From: Fibrobacteria bacterium GUT31
GTDB taxonomy: Bacteria; Fibrobacterota; Fibrobacteria; Fibrobacterales; Fibrobacteraceae
Direction of reading: 5' to 3'
Length of the DNA stretch: 34,984 nt
NCBI GenBank assembly: GCA_001462225.1
Contig: LIUH01000152.1
Location: forward strand, 1-34,984
Of the stretch, positions 24,124 through 31,885 are shown one piece after another. Position numbers and translations under genes: made by a program. A model generated the notes under the pieces. It was not told where the DNA came from. It searched no databases and worked only from the letters and a program-made list of their open reading frames with translations. Every line of letters begins with the position of its first letter. Positions within the stretch are counted from its first letter, which is position 1.

Positions 24124-24396
24124 GTGTCAGGCTTTGCCCGCACAGCAAACTCCTTTTGCCTTATTTCGGGTATTATACACCATTGTATGCGTAAATATAC
24201 ATTTTTTTGGGGAGAAACGTCAATTTTTTTTATTTTTTTGCAATTTTGTTGGAGAAAAGGGGGTTTGTTTGAGGAGGCGATTAAGGAGAGGAGGGAGCTG
24301 GTGGAAGGGCTGGAGGAAGGGTATTTTTAGCACAACAGCGCAAAGCGAGAGGTGTTGGCGAAACGAGTAAATAAAAATTATGTATATTTGGTACAG
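24124..24396 (+). other. Intergenic stretch with a possible gene remnant
   Basis: No complete gene is seen. Near 24265-24330 one frame reads LFEEAIKERRELVEGLEEGYF and then stops, which looks like the 3' end of a lost protein gene. The stretch ends with TATATT (24383-24388), a -10 candidate for the toxin gene. Confidence 0.3.
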
Positions 24397-24660
24397 ATGT
24401 TTGATGTGACAATGACAAAACGGGCTGAGAAAAGGAGAGCTAAAATGCCTGCTCTGCAAGTTTCGTTGTTTACGCAACTGGTTATAGATTTGAGAGAATC
24501 GGGACCTGCGCAGCCAGAATGGCCAAACTATTCCAAACTCGGTGGCAACAAGCACCATTGCCACCTCTCTCACCGCTGGGTAGCCTGCTGGGAAGAGACT
24601 AAAACCGGAGTGCAAATTGAGGTTTATTATGTTGGCAGTCGTGAATCAGCCCCTTATTAG
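24397..24660 (+). CDS. RelE/HigB-like toxin of a type II toxin-antitoxin pair
   Basis: The protein has 87 aa from the ATG at 24397. The sequence TKRAEKRRAKMPALQVSLFTQLVIDLRESGPAQPEWPNYSKLG, then HHCHLSHRWVACWEE and VEVYYVGSRESAPY-like ending, fits the HigB/RelE mRNA-interferase fold of the 'cytotoxic translational repressor' group. Toxins of this fold cleave mRNA on or off the ribosome. Start choice: an internal ATG at 24445 has AGGAGA 6 nt upstream, but it would remove the conserved first helix. The ATG at 24397 lies 8 nt after a TATATT element, the leaderless spacing seen at other genes. The antitoxin gene overlaps its last 32 bases, as is common in toxin-first pairs. Confidence 0.75.
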   Translation: MFDVTMTKRAEKRRAKMPALQVSLFTQLVIDLRESGPAQPEWPNYSKLGGNKHHCHLSHRWVACWEETKTGVQIEVYYVGSRESAPY

Positions 24661-25012
24661 AATTGAAGCCCCTGTTATACCGCACGATCTGGTTTCGTTT
24701 TTGCGGCTTAATTACGGGAAAGTTGAAATTGTCAATTCCGGCGACTTTGCCGAGAGTGATCCGGATAATGCCACTATGCGGGTGGAAGATATGAATTGGT
24801 TCAAGGAAGCCAATGCGAAAATAACGCCCGGTCATAACCTTCGCATTTTTCGCCGTATGCGTGAAATGACTCAGCAAGAGCTTGCCGAAAAGTTAGAAAT
24901 CAGCAAGCAGCAAATTTCCAATATGGAATCTGGCCGCTCGCCTATAGGAAAGAAAATGGCCATGCGCTTGGGGAAGGCCTTGAACAGGCCGTATAGCAAT
25001 TTCTTTTGGTAG
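24629..25012 (+). CDS. XRE-family antitoxin with C-terminal helix-turn-helix
   Basis: The protein has 127 aa from the ATG at 24629, which follows TTGAGG (24617-24622) by 6 nt; an in-frame upstream codon at 24617 would delete this site from the leader. The helix-turn-helix occupies residues about 69-122: LRIFRRMREMTQQELAEKLEISKQQISNMESGRSPIGKKMAMRLGKAL. The N-terminal 65 residues are probably the toxin-neutralising part. It forms a toxin-antitoxin operon with the overlapping upstream gene and should repress it by binding near 24380. Its end is followed by 137 bases without a gene (25013-25149), where I see only a weak hairpin AGAGC...GCTCT. Confidence 0.82.
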   Translation: MLAVVNQPLIRIEAPVIPHDLVSFLRLNYGKVEIVNSGDFAESDPDNATMRVEDMNWFKEANAKITPGHNLRIFRRMREMTQQELAEKLEISKQQISNMESGRSPIGKKMAMRLGKALNRPYSNFFW

Positions 25013-25149
25013 CACCTAGCGGCCGCCACCACCGACCGAGCCGACTAAGAGCTTTAAACATTATGGCTCTAACTCAGCATTGCTAGCGAAATAATCCTAT
25101 ACCAGCCTGATGACGCTGTTGCGGTTGAGGTTAGGCTTGAAATTTAGGA

Positions 25150-25359
25150 TTAGCTTGCAGCCTTACACTCATCAAAAAACAAACCGGCAATGTAAAAAGC
25201 ACTTTGGCCATATAATCCGGTGCTGTCATCGGCATAGCAGGCCCCTATATGAGACTCATAAAACTTTTTCAATGCCTCATTTTCAGTGCAAGCAAAATGT
25301 TCCATTATAATTTGCATGGTCTTTTTTAATGTAGCTGCTCTTATAGTTCCGTGTGACAT
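25150..25359 (-). CDS. Small partner protein of the DUF3990 module (DUF3791-like)
   Basis: The protein has 69 aa: a helical N-terminus (KKTMQIIMEHFACTENEALKKFYESH) and a C-terminal LYGQSAFYIAGLFFDEC. From memory, small proteins of this kind (annotated DUF3791 or similar) accompany DUF3990 genes in anaerobes. It starts 2 nt after the DUF3990 stop, with TGGAG within that gene's end as Shine-Dalgarno, so it belongs to the same operon. A role as antitoxin or target-recognition partner is inference. Confidence 0.6.
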   Translation of the reverse strand: MSHGTIRAATLKKTMQIIMEHFACTENEALKKFYESHIGACYADDSTGLYGQSAFYIAGLFFDECKAAS

Positions 25360-25361
25360 AT

Positions 25362-25844
25362 TTACTCCATTTTCTTAAATTTAGAAAATTTGATATAAGG
25401 TAAAGAGTTTTCTGAGCAAAAAGCGTATTGATTATTTACTTGCATAAAAGTTAATTTTTGCAGAGCAAAATCAAAAGGCATAAGCCCATCTACAACCGCT
25501 TGAACTGTCTCCCCAACATCGTCATTGGCAATTTTTCCAAAGACAATATCAAAGCTGTGTTTAAATTGCAAATTTGACCTATTATTCACAACAAATTCAA
25601 GCCATTCAAGGGAATAGTCGGTAAACTTCTTAAAGTTTAAATCTTTTGCCGCTTTGTCATCGTCAAATTCATATATATTTAAAATCGCTTGTTTCCTGCG
25701 AATTCGCCCTTGCCGTTTTGCCCATTTTAATGCTTGTTCGTAAATATCGGTTGTATAAAAAGCGAAGCCGAAATCTCTGCCTTGCTCACCGAAAATGATT
25801 TTTGGTTCTTTTACGATGTCTGTTCCGCCGTGGTAAAGCATCAT
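25362..25844 (-). CDS. DUF3990 protein, putative ADP-ribosyltransferase-fold toxin
   Basis: The protein has 160 aa. It matches the DUF3990 pattern, which has been grouped with ADP-ribosyltransferase folds: MMLYHGGTDIVKEPKI (His5 in the YHG motif), DFGFAFYTTDIYEQALKWA (Tyr30 in FYTT), EWLEFVVNNR, SFDIVFGKIANDDV, and the terminal NNQYAFCSENSLPYIKF that carries the third active-site position (Gln139 region). Such enzymes transfer ADP-ribose from NAD+ to a target; the target here is unknown. The gene sits between two small genes with ATGATG overlap upstream and a 2-nt gap downstream, the compact layout expected of a toxin-antitoxin module. Confidence 0.72.
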   Translation of the reverse strand: MMLYHGGTDIVKEPKIIFGEQGRDFGFAFYTTDIYEQALKWAKRQGRIRRKQAILNIYEFDDDKAAKDLNFKKFTDYSLEWLEFVVNNRSNLQFKHSFDIVFGKIANDDVGETVQAVVDGLMPFDFALQKLTFMQVNNQYAFCSENSLPYIKFSKFKKME

Positions 25845-26038
25845 TGTTTGTTCTCCAAAATTTTTTCAATATCGCACAAAATATAATCAAAACCGTGACC
25901 GTGCAAAATTTCATAATCTTCGTCAAGCATTTGCAAAATGTCTTTGCTATCAAATAATTTATAAACTTCATTGCTGGGAATGTGTTTTTTATCAGCATAT
26001 TTCTCTATGCAAAATAATTTAAAGGAAAGCCTGCTCAT
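25841..26038 (-). CDS. DUF3791-like small protein, first gene of the DUF3990 module
   Basis: The protein has 65 aa: FKLFCIEKYADKKHIPSNEVYKLFDSKDILQMLDEDYEILHGHGFDYILCDIEKIL. The segment CIE-Y...NEVYKLF...YEILHGHG..YI..DIE matches what I recall of DUF3791 proteins encoded beside DUF3990. It has a good Shine-Dalgarno (AGAGGAGC) 4-5 nt before the ATG. Its stop overlaps the DUF3990 start (ATGA), so the two are translated in a coupled way. Probable antitoxin, inferred from position and size. Confidence 0.68.
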   Translation of the reverse strand: MSRLSFKLFCIEKYADKKHIPSNEVYKLFDSKDILQMLDEDYEILHGHGFDYILCDIEKILENKQ

Positions 26039-26076
26039 TCAAGCTCCTCTGATTTGATGTTTTGTGCATATTAGAA

Positions 26077-26087
26077 AATATAGAAAA
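26077..26087 (-). promoter_or_regulatory. Extended -10 element of the DUF3990 module
   Basis: On the - strand TTTTC-TATATT lies 38 nt upstream of the first ATG of the module. About 33-52 nt further upstream is a 20-bp sequence (26120-26139) also found upstream of the HigA promoter. Confidence 0.5.
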
Positions 26088-26119
26088 CGTCATTGTTCTT
26101 TGGGGAAAATTATTAAAAT

Positions 26120-26139
26120 CGAATTATCCTGCGAAATCA
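26120..26139. promoter_or_regulatory. 20-bp element shared with the HigA promoter
   Basis: CGAATTATCCTGCGAAATCA here matches 32185-32204 in 19 of 20 positions. Both lie upstream of TATATT promoters of toxin-antitoxin-like operons. A common regulator site or a fragment of a shared ancestral insertion point are both possible. Confidence 0.4.
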
Positions 26140-26158
26140 TTGCAAAATTTTGGGTAAG

Positions 26159-26181
26159 TGAGGTCACAATTTGTGACCTCA
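26159..26181. promoter_or_regulatory. Perfect 23-bp palindrome between the DUF3990 module and der
   Basis: Arms TGAGGTCACAA and TTGTGACCTCA around a single T. It lies 121 nt upstream of the DUF3990 module and 114 nt upstream of der. No T-run follows, and no gene ends here, so a dimeric repressor operator is more likely than a terminator. Confidence 0.55.
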
Positions 26182-26294
26182 AAATTAATGTTTTGAATTA
26201 GCTTTTCGTAATTTAAAAATGAAAATCCGATGGAAATCTATTTGTATTTAATTTCTACCTTTGACCCAAGGAATGTTTGGGTTAACGGAGAGTA

Positions 26295-27680
26295 ATGGCT
26301 AATTTACCGGTTGTGTGCATCGTTGGCAGGCCTAATGTGGGCAAGTCCAGTTTGTTTAATCGTATTTTGGGGCGTAGAGCCGCCGTTGTGAGTGACCGCG
26401 AAGGTGTTACCAGAGACCGCCACTATCAGGAAGCGGAGTGGCAGGGGACAAAATTTACGCTTGTGGATACAGGCGGTTTTATGACAAATGAGCAAATTGA
26501 TGTTTTGGCGGAGTCGGTGCGGGAACAGATTTTTGCGGCTATAAATGATGCGGATTTGGTTTTATTTTTGGTGGACGTTCGTGTTGGAATAGCCACGCTT
26601 GATGAGCAGTTTGCAAAGTTAATTCTAAAAACGGAAAAGCCTGTGATTTTGGTTGCGAACAAAAGCGAAGAGGCAAATGACCGGGCGGAAGGCTGGACTT
26701 TTTTGCCGCTCGGAATGGGAACGCCAAGAACAGTCAGTGCTCTCACCGGTTATGCGGTGCTCAGCCTTTTAGATGAAGTTGTTATGCTGCTCCCGAAAAA
26801 AGAAAATGCCAAAACCGAACAAACTGCAATTTCCTTTGCAATTTTGGGCAGGCCTAATGCCGGCAAAAGCACATTGCTAAACAAAATGCTGGGCGAGGAA
26901 CGAGTTGTGGTTTCTGAAATACCGGGCACAACAAGAGATTCAATAGATTGCAATTTTAGGTATAATGGAATTCATTTCAAAGTTACAGACACTGCCGGTC
27001 TTCGCAAAAAAGCCAAGGTTGCAAAGCAAAAAGACGAGGTGGAAATTTTCAGCAATATGAGAACAATGGAGAGCATTCGCCGCTCGGATGTTGTTGTGCT
27101 GTTGCTGGATGCTTTGCGAGGTTTTGAAATTCAAGATTTGCGTATAATAACGGATATTCGCAAGGCGGGCAAGGGCTTGATTTTAGCGATTAATAAGTGG
27201 GACATTTTGGAAAACAAGGATGCAAAAAGTTTTGATTTGATTGTGAAGGAGATAAGAGAAAAAGATCCGCTTTTTGAGTGGGTGCCGGTTATCTCGATCA
27301 GTGCGCTGGAGGGTTTGCGGGTTAATCGCTTGTTGCAGGAAATTCAAACGGTTTATGCGAATTGCAAAAAGGTTATCGGCAGGGAAAGAGTAGCAGAAAC
27401 TTTTAAAGCCGCAGTTGAAAGAAATCCTCACCACTCCCGCAGCGGGCATTCCGTGCACTTAAAAAGGGCTTGCCAGATTTTAACCGACCCCCCGGTGATA
27501 ACCATTGAAACTCCCTACCCCGATTTGGTGGATGAGTCTTACAAAAGGTATTTGCTAAAAACCTTCTTTGAGGAATTCGGTTTAAAGGGTGCGCCCTTAA
27601 AGCTCAACTTTGACAGGAGTTTGCACTTGCGGAGCGATGAAGATTTGGAGATGTATTCTGCTAAAAATGGGTATCCTTGA
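26295..27680 (+). CDS. der: Ribosome-assembly GTPase Der (EngA)
   Basis: Essential GTPase of 50S ribosomal subunit maturation, with two consecutive G domains. The protein has 461 aa. First domain: GRPNVGKSS (G1), DTGG (G3), NKSE at G4 where NKxD is usual. Second domain from about residue 178: GRPNAGKST, DTAG, NKWD, with SALEG for G5. The C-terminal KH-like domain has NPHHSRSGHSVHLKRACQ and KLNFDRSLHLR. The start ATG is preceded by GGAGAG. The Fic gene follows its TGA directly with no intervening base. Confidence 0.95.
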   Translation: MANLPVVCIVGRPNVGKSSLFNRILGRRAAVVSDREGVTRDRHYQEAEWQGTKFTLVDTGGFMTNEQIDVLAESVREQIFAAINDADLVLFLVDVRVGIATLDEQFAKLILKTEKPVILVANKSEEANDRAEGWTFLPLGMGTPRTVSALTGYAVLSLLDEVVMLLPKKENAKTEQTAISFAILGRPNAGKSTLLNKMLGEERVVVSEIPGTTRDSIDCNFRYNGIHFKVTDTAGLRKKAKVAKQKDEVEIFSNMRTMESIRRSDVVVLLLDALRGFEIQDLRIITDIRKAGKGLILAINKWDILENKDAKSFDLIVKEIREKDPLFEWVPVISISALEGLRVNRLLQEIQTVYANCKKVIGRERVAETFKAAVERNPHHSRSGHSVHLKRACQILTDPPVITIETPYPDLVDESYKRYLLKTFFEEFGLKGAPLKLNFDRSLHLRSDEDLEMYSAKNGYP

Positions 27681-28577
27681 ATGAGCAAATTTTCTATCCG
27701 TATTTTTGACGATAAAGAAGTTCGTGCTGTGTGGGACGAACAGAATAATAAGTGGTGGTTTAATGTTGTTGACGTAGTTGCAGTGCTGAACGACCAAGAC
27801 AATTACACAAAAGCCAGCAACTATTGGCGTTGGCTTAAACGAAAACTCGTTAAAGAAAACAACGAGTTCGTGAGTGCCACTCACAGACTGAAATTCACGG
27901 CAAGTGACGGCAAAAAATACTTTTCAGATGCTCTAACCGCCGATAGCATTGAACAACTAGCAGCACAATTCCACAACAATAAAGCAATGCGTTTTATTAA
28001 ATGGTTCACCTATTCCGATGATACGATAGACGGGCAAAGCAAGAAAAAGGCATACGCACTTTTTGAAAGTAATTTAATCGATGAAATTGAAGTTGGCACA
28101 ACAAAGGGTTTGCAGCAAATTCATGCATATTTATTTGGTGGGCTATATGACTTTGCCGGTCAAATTCGCACTCTTAACATTGCAAAAGGTGGTTTTCAAT
28201 TTGCTATGGTGCGATACTTAGACAACACATTGCAAACAATTGAGCAAATGCCGGAAAAAACTTTTGACGATATTGTCAAGAAATATGTTGAAATGAATGT
28301 AGCTCATCCCTTTATGGAAGGCAACGGCAGAAGCACACGCATTTGGATTGATTTGATGCTTAAAAAAAGCCTTAGCAAATGCGTTGATTGGAGCAAGATA
28401 AACAAAAAAGATTACCACGAAGCCATGAAACAAAGCGTTGCAAGCAACAAAATGATTCATGGTTTATTGAAAAATGCATTAACCGACAAAATCAACGACC
28501 GAGAGATGTTTATGAAGGGTATTGACTATTCGTATTATTATGAGGAAGAGGATATTGAAGTATCTATTTTTCCATGA
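27681..28577 (+). CDS. Bro-N domain fused to a class III-type Fic enzyme
   Basis: The protein has 298 aa. Residues 1-105 form a Bro-N/antirepressor-type domain ([48 protein letters not shown]...MRFIKWF), usually DNA-binding in phage proteins. Residues about 120-298 are a Fic domain, with the complete active-site motif [12 protein letters not shown] starting at His209. Fic enzymes usually transfer AMP from ATP to a hydroxyl of a target protein. The C-terminus [11 protein letters not shown] carries an S-x3-E motif, like the autoinhibitory helix of class III Fic proteins; the usual following Gly or Asn is Glu here. The gene lies exactly between der and the radical SAM gene, joined by TGAATG at both ends, with no Shine-Dalgarno. 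Confidence 0.82.
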   Translation: MSKFSIRIFDDKEVRAVWDEQNNKWWFNVVDVVAVLNDQDNYTKASNYWRWLKRKLVKENNEFVSATHRLKFTASDGKKYFSDALTADSIEQLAAQFHNNKAMRFIKWFTYSDDTIDGQSKKKAYALFESNLIDEIEVGTTKGLQQIHAYLFGGLYDFAGQIRTLNIAKGGFQFAMVRYLDNTLQTIEQMPEKTFDDIVKKYVEMNVAHPFMEGNGRSTRIWIDLMLKKSLSKCVDWSKINKKDYHEAMKQSVASNKMIHGLLKNALTDKINDREMFMKGIDYSYYYEEEDIEVSIFP

Positions 28578-29342
28578 ATGCGTATAACATTTATCACCAA
28601 CCCGCATACTTGTAATCGGAATTGCGATATATGTTTTGCAAAACAGGCACCACCGGATTGGGAACAAACTCAGGAAATGGATTTTGCGATTATTGAAAAA
28701 ACTGTGAAGGCATTTTTGCCCCATGACTTAAAAGAAATTATCCCAAGCACCATAGGCGAACCGTTTTTATATTCCCATTTTGAGGATTTTCTAAAACTGG
28801 CAAAGAAGCACAATATAAAAGTCAACATAACCACAAACGGCTCATTCCCAAACGGCGGAATCGAAAAATGGATGCCCCTGCTTCAACCGGTTCTAAGCGA
28901 CATAAAATTCAGCGCAATGCACGGAAAAATTCCGCAGAGCATATCGGAATTCATAAAAAAAGCAACCGATTGCAGCATCACAATACAAGCAACACTAGGC
29001 AAAGAAGATAAATTAGATGAAATACCAAAAGGCGTGAACAGAGTAAAAATAAACGACCCATGGATATTAAACAACTCTCAACTCTCAACTCTTAACTTTC
29101 AACTCCCCGCCTGTCCCTTTCTCACCAAAGAAGCGTGGGTTTGGGTGGACGGCACTTTTCAGGTTTGCCCTAATCCTGATGCTCGCTTTGGAATGAGGAC
29201 AAAATTTCCGTTTGGTGATTTTGGGAATTTCGCAACGCAAGAGCCTTTGGAAATTTGGAATGGGAAAAAGTATAGGGAGTTCTGCGAAAATTACAAAGAA
29301 AATCCTATTTGCAAAAATTGCAAGATGAGACGTCTTTCTTGA
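28578..29342 (+). CDS. Radical SAM protein with SPASM-like C-terminus
   Basis: The protein has 254 aa. The cluster motif is CNRNCDIC at residues 12-19 (C-x3-C-x2-C) for the SAM-binding [4Fe-4S] cluster. STIGEPFLY and NITTNGS follow as in radical SAM barrels. C-terminal Cys residues (ACPFLTKEAWVWVDGTFQVCPNPD and ICKNCKMRR) resemble a SPASM region binding an auxiliary cluster, as in peptide- or protein-modifying members. The substrate is unknown; no precursor-peptide gene is evident beside it. A heptamer array in the linker before the SPASM part encodes NSQLSTLNFQL. It starts with no gap after the Fic stop (TGAATG), and its 3' end overlaps convergent ribF by 38 bases. Confidence 0.85.
   Translation: MRITFITNPHTCNRNCDICFAKQAPPDWEQTQEMDFAIIEKTVKAFLPHDLKEIIPSTIGEPFLYSHFEDFLKLAKKHNIKVNITTNGSFPNGGIEKWMPLLQPVLSDIKFSAMHGKIPQSISEFIKKATDCSITIQATLGKEDKLDEIPKGVNRVKINDPWILNNSQLSTLNFQLPACPFLTKEAWVWVDGTFQVCPNPDARFGMRTKFPFGDFGNFATQEPLEIWNGKKYREFCENYKENPICKNCKMRRLS
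29073..29107 (+). repeat. Heptanucleotide array inside the radical SAM gene
   Basis: Five units, AACTCTC twice, then AACTCTT, AACTTTC and AACTCCC, encode NSQLSTLNFQL. The unit is the reverse complement of the GAGAGTT unit, so this gene reads the strand that contains no stop codon in any frame. Confidence 0.85.
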
Positions 29343-30171
29343 TTTGCTCTTTTAACGCTTCTATGTTTTCAAATTTGATCTCGTCTCTAAGCCGCTTGCC
29401 GAGTTCTACGGATAATTTTTTGCCGTATAAATCATCGTCAAAATTGAGCAAATGCGCTTCCAAGCCAACCGGTCTATTGCCAAGCGACGGGCGGCAGCCG
29501 ATGTTGATTACGGCTTTATGTTTTTGCCCCTCAAAAGATGCAGTACCGGAATACACACCGTTTTTAGGCAAAAGTTTATAGGGCGCAAAACCTAAATTCG
29601 CCGTTGGAAAACCGAGCTGCCTCCCCCGCCCCAGGCCATGCTCCACAACTCCGCAAAGCGAATAATTTCGCCCAAGCATCGCATTTGCCAAATCTAAATT
29701 CCCGTTATTAAGAGCTTCTCTTATGCGAGAGGAGCTAATCGCTTCGCCGTCGAATAAAACCGGGTTTATTTCGTAAATGGATAAATTGGGAAAACACGCT
29801 TTCAGAGATTCTGCGCTGCCTTTGCCGCCTCGTCCGAATCTTTGGTCTAAACCCAGCACCCAAATTCTTGCATCGTATTTTTTTACGGCAAACTCCTCCA
29901 CAAAAGAACGGAAAGGCATCGCGAATAAATCCTTGTCAAATTTTTGCAAAACAAGAGGAACTTCGCAATGCTCCATAAAATCCCTTTTTTCTTCGTTTAA
30001 AGTTAAAAGTTCCGGGTGCCCGGGTTCCTGAATCAGATGTCTTGTGTGCGGCTCAAAAGATATTGCGAGATGCGGCATTCCATTTTTTTTCGCCTCTGAT
30101 TTCAACGCCTCAAACAAGGCCTTATGCCCAAGATGGCAGCCATCAAAATTACCCAAAACTATGGCAGTCAC
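29305..30171 (-). CDS. ribF: Bifunctional riboflavin kinase / FAD synthetase
   Basis: Makes FMN from riboflavin and then FAD, in the cytoplasm. The protein has 288 aa, slightly shorter than usual. FAD synthetase domain (1-160): GNFDGCHLGH nucleotide-binding motif at residues about 7-16, SFEPHTRHLI, and ISSSRIREAL. Riboflavin kinase domain (about 165-288): GRQLGFPTANLGF, GVYSGTASF and VINIGCRPSLGNRPVGLEAHLLNFD. The start overlaps the end of fmt by 23 bases, so the two are one operon. The unusual tail SSCNFCK lies in the part that overlaps the convergent radical SAM gene. Confidence 0.93.
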   Translation of the reverse strand: MTAIVLGNFDGCHLGHKALFEALKSEAKKNGMPHLAISFEPHTRHLIQEPGHPELLTLNEEKRDFMEHCEVPLVLQKFDKDLFAMPFRSFVEEFAVKKYDARIWVLGLDQRFGRGGKGSAESLKACFPNLSIYEINPVLFDGEAISSSRIREALNNGNLDLANAMLGRNYSLCGVVEHGLGRGRQLGFPTANLGFAPYKLLPKNGVYSGTASFEGQKHKAVINIGCRPSLGNRPVGLEAHLLNFDDDLYGKKLSVELGKRLRDEIKFENIEALKEQIKKDVSSCNFCK

Positions 30172-31069
30172 TCCCTGCTCCTCTAAAATAATCCGCAGCG
30201 GGCATTCTTTTTTTGCCCTCCGCTTGAACCTCTAAAATAGATAAAATTCCATTTCCCGTTCCGGCAAAAACCGCATTTTTTCGGATAAAAATTTCACCCG
30301 GCTTTAAGTTTTCTTCCGGCTCCGAAATTTCCGTTTTCCTCAGAAAAATTTTTTGCCCGTTCAGGCTTGTATATGCGCCGGGCCAAGGAGTAAATGCGCA
30401 AAGCCTCTTGTGTATTTGCAATGCACTCATGTTCCAATTTATCAATCCGTCTTCTTTTTTCAGTTTTAGCGCAGGGCTTGCCTGTTCGTGATTTTGCTCT
30501 AGCACGGTAAAATTTCCGCCTTGGAGTTTTGTAAGTGCGCTATCCAAGGCCTCGCAACCCGGAGTTACCATTTTTTTCAACAAAATTTCCGTTGTATCGT
30601 TTTGTTCAATCTTTATTTCCCTCTGTTCCAAAACAGGGCCGTGGTCCATTTTTTCGTCTAATAAAAATACGGTCAAGCCGGTTGTTTGTTCGCCGTTTGC
30701 TATTGCCCATTGCACAGGAGCGGCCCCCCTGTACTTGGGAAGCAAACTCCCGTGAATATTTATAGCACCGAGTTTTGACGCAGCCAAGACTTCTTTGGGC
30801 AAAATTGAAAATGCAACAATCACAAAAATATCCGCATTTAATTTTTTCAGTTCTTCTGCAAAAGCGGGGTCTTTAACTGAGTTCGGTTGCAAAACCGGAA
30901 TATCCGCTTCCAAAGCCGCAATCTTCACAGGCGGCAAATGCAATTCCATCCCCCGCCCCGCCGATTTATCGGGCTGAGTCGCAACGGCTATAACCTGATG
31001 CCCGCCTTTAATCAAATGCCTCAAAAATTCAGCGGAAAATTCAGGCGTTCCCATAAATATTATACGCAT
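30149..31069 (-). CDS. fmt: Methionyl-tRNA formyltransferase
   Basis: Adds formyl to initiator Met-tRNA from 10-formyl-tetrahydrofolate. The protein has 306 aa, the normal length. Motifs: MRIIFMGTPEFSAEFL at the N-terminus, INIHGSLLPKYRGAAPVQWAI with the catalytic Asn-His (residues about 103-125), and TGLTVFLLDEKMDHGPVL. The C-terminal tRNA-binding OB fold contains CAFTPWPGAYTSLNGQKIFLRK. The last residues (SDCHSFG) lie in the overlap with ribF. The ATG has CGGAG about 10 nt upstream. A def gene, the common neighbour of fmt, is absent from the window. A seven-codon ORF starting at ATGGGG (31094 region) precedes it. Confidence 0.94.
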   Translation of the reverse strand: MRIIFMGTPEFSAEFLRHLIKGGHQVIAVATQPDKSAGRGMELHLPPVKIAALEADIPVLQPNSVKDPAFAEELKKLNADIFVIVAFSILPKEVLAASKLGAINIHGSLLPKYRGAAPVQWAIANGEQTTGLTVFLLDEKMDHGPVLEQREIKIEQNDTTEILLKKMVTPGCEALDSALTKLQGGNFTVLEQNHEQASPALKLKKEDGLINWNMSALQIHKRLCAFTPWPGAYTSLNGQKIFLRKTEISEPEENLKPGEIFIRKNAVFAGTGNGILSILEVQAEGKKRMPAADYFRGAGSDCHSFG

Positions 31070-31140
31070 GGTTACATCTCCGTATCAATCCCCATGGTTA
31101 TCGGAATTTCAACTTCCTTTTTCTCTTTCGACCAGGAAAG

Positions 31141-31151
31141 AATATAGAAAA
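31141..31151 (-). promoter_or_regulatory. Extended -10 element of the fmt-ribF operon
   Basis: On the - strand TTTTC-TATATT lies 72 nt upstream of the fmt ATG. Its upstream side is the dispersed sequence AACGCTGATTTACTCGC (31151-31166 read on the + strand). Confidence 0.5.
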
Positions 31152-31168
31152 CGCTGATTTACTCGCGT

Positions 31169-31196
31169 GGGTATAGGGTATAGGGTTTGGGGTATG
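31169..31196 (+). repeat. Intergenic heptanucleotide array (GGGTATA/GGGTATG)
   Basis: Four units: GGGTATA, GGGTATA, GGGTTTG and GGGTATG. They follow directly on a copy of the dispersed head AACGCTGATTTACTCGC, the same order as at 1234-1290. Confidence 0.75.
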
Positions 31197-31220
31197 GGGA
31201 TTATTCAACATAAAACGCAT

Positions 31221-31244
31221 AATTTGGCAAATAATTGAGGTTTT
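31221..31244 (+). repeat. 24-bp repeat, remnant of a 3' gene end
   Basis: The 24 bases are the exact reverse complement of 34828-34851, where they encode the last residues (NLANN, stop) of a coiled-coil repeat protein. Here they stand alone between fmt and trpF, so they look like the scar of a lost paralogue. Confidence 0.65.
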
Positions 31245-31270
31245 ATTGAGTTAATCAGTGGCTACTTTGC

Positions 31271-31884
<614 letters not shown>

Positions 31885-31885
<1 letters not shown>

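Noticed and set aside
24445..24660. Short toxin start with a good Shine-Dalgarno at 24445
   Set aside because: It would delete the conserved first helix (TKRAEKRRAK); the upstream ATG fits the leaderless pattern. It is kept only as an alternative.
31076..31152. Open frame encoding YILSWSKEKKEVEIPITMG upstream of fmt
   Set aside because: It has no start codon after the promoter and begins within the -10 element; at most the tail of a lost gene.
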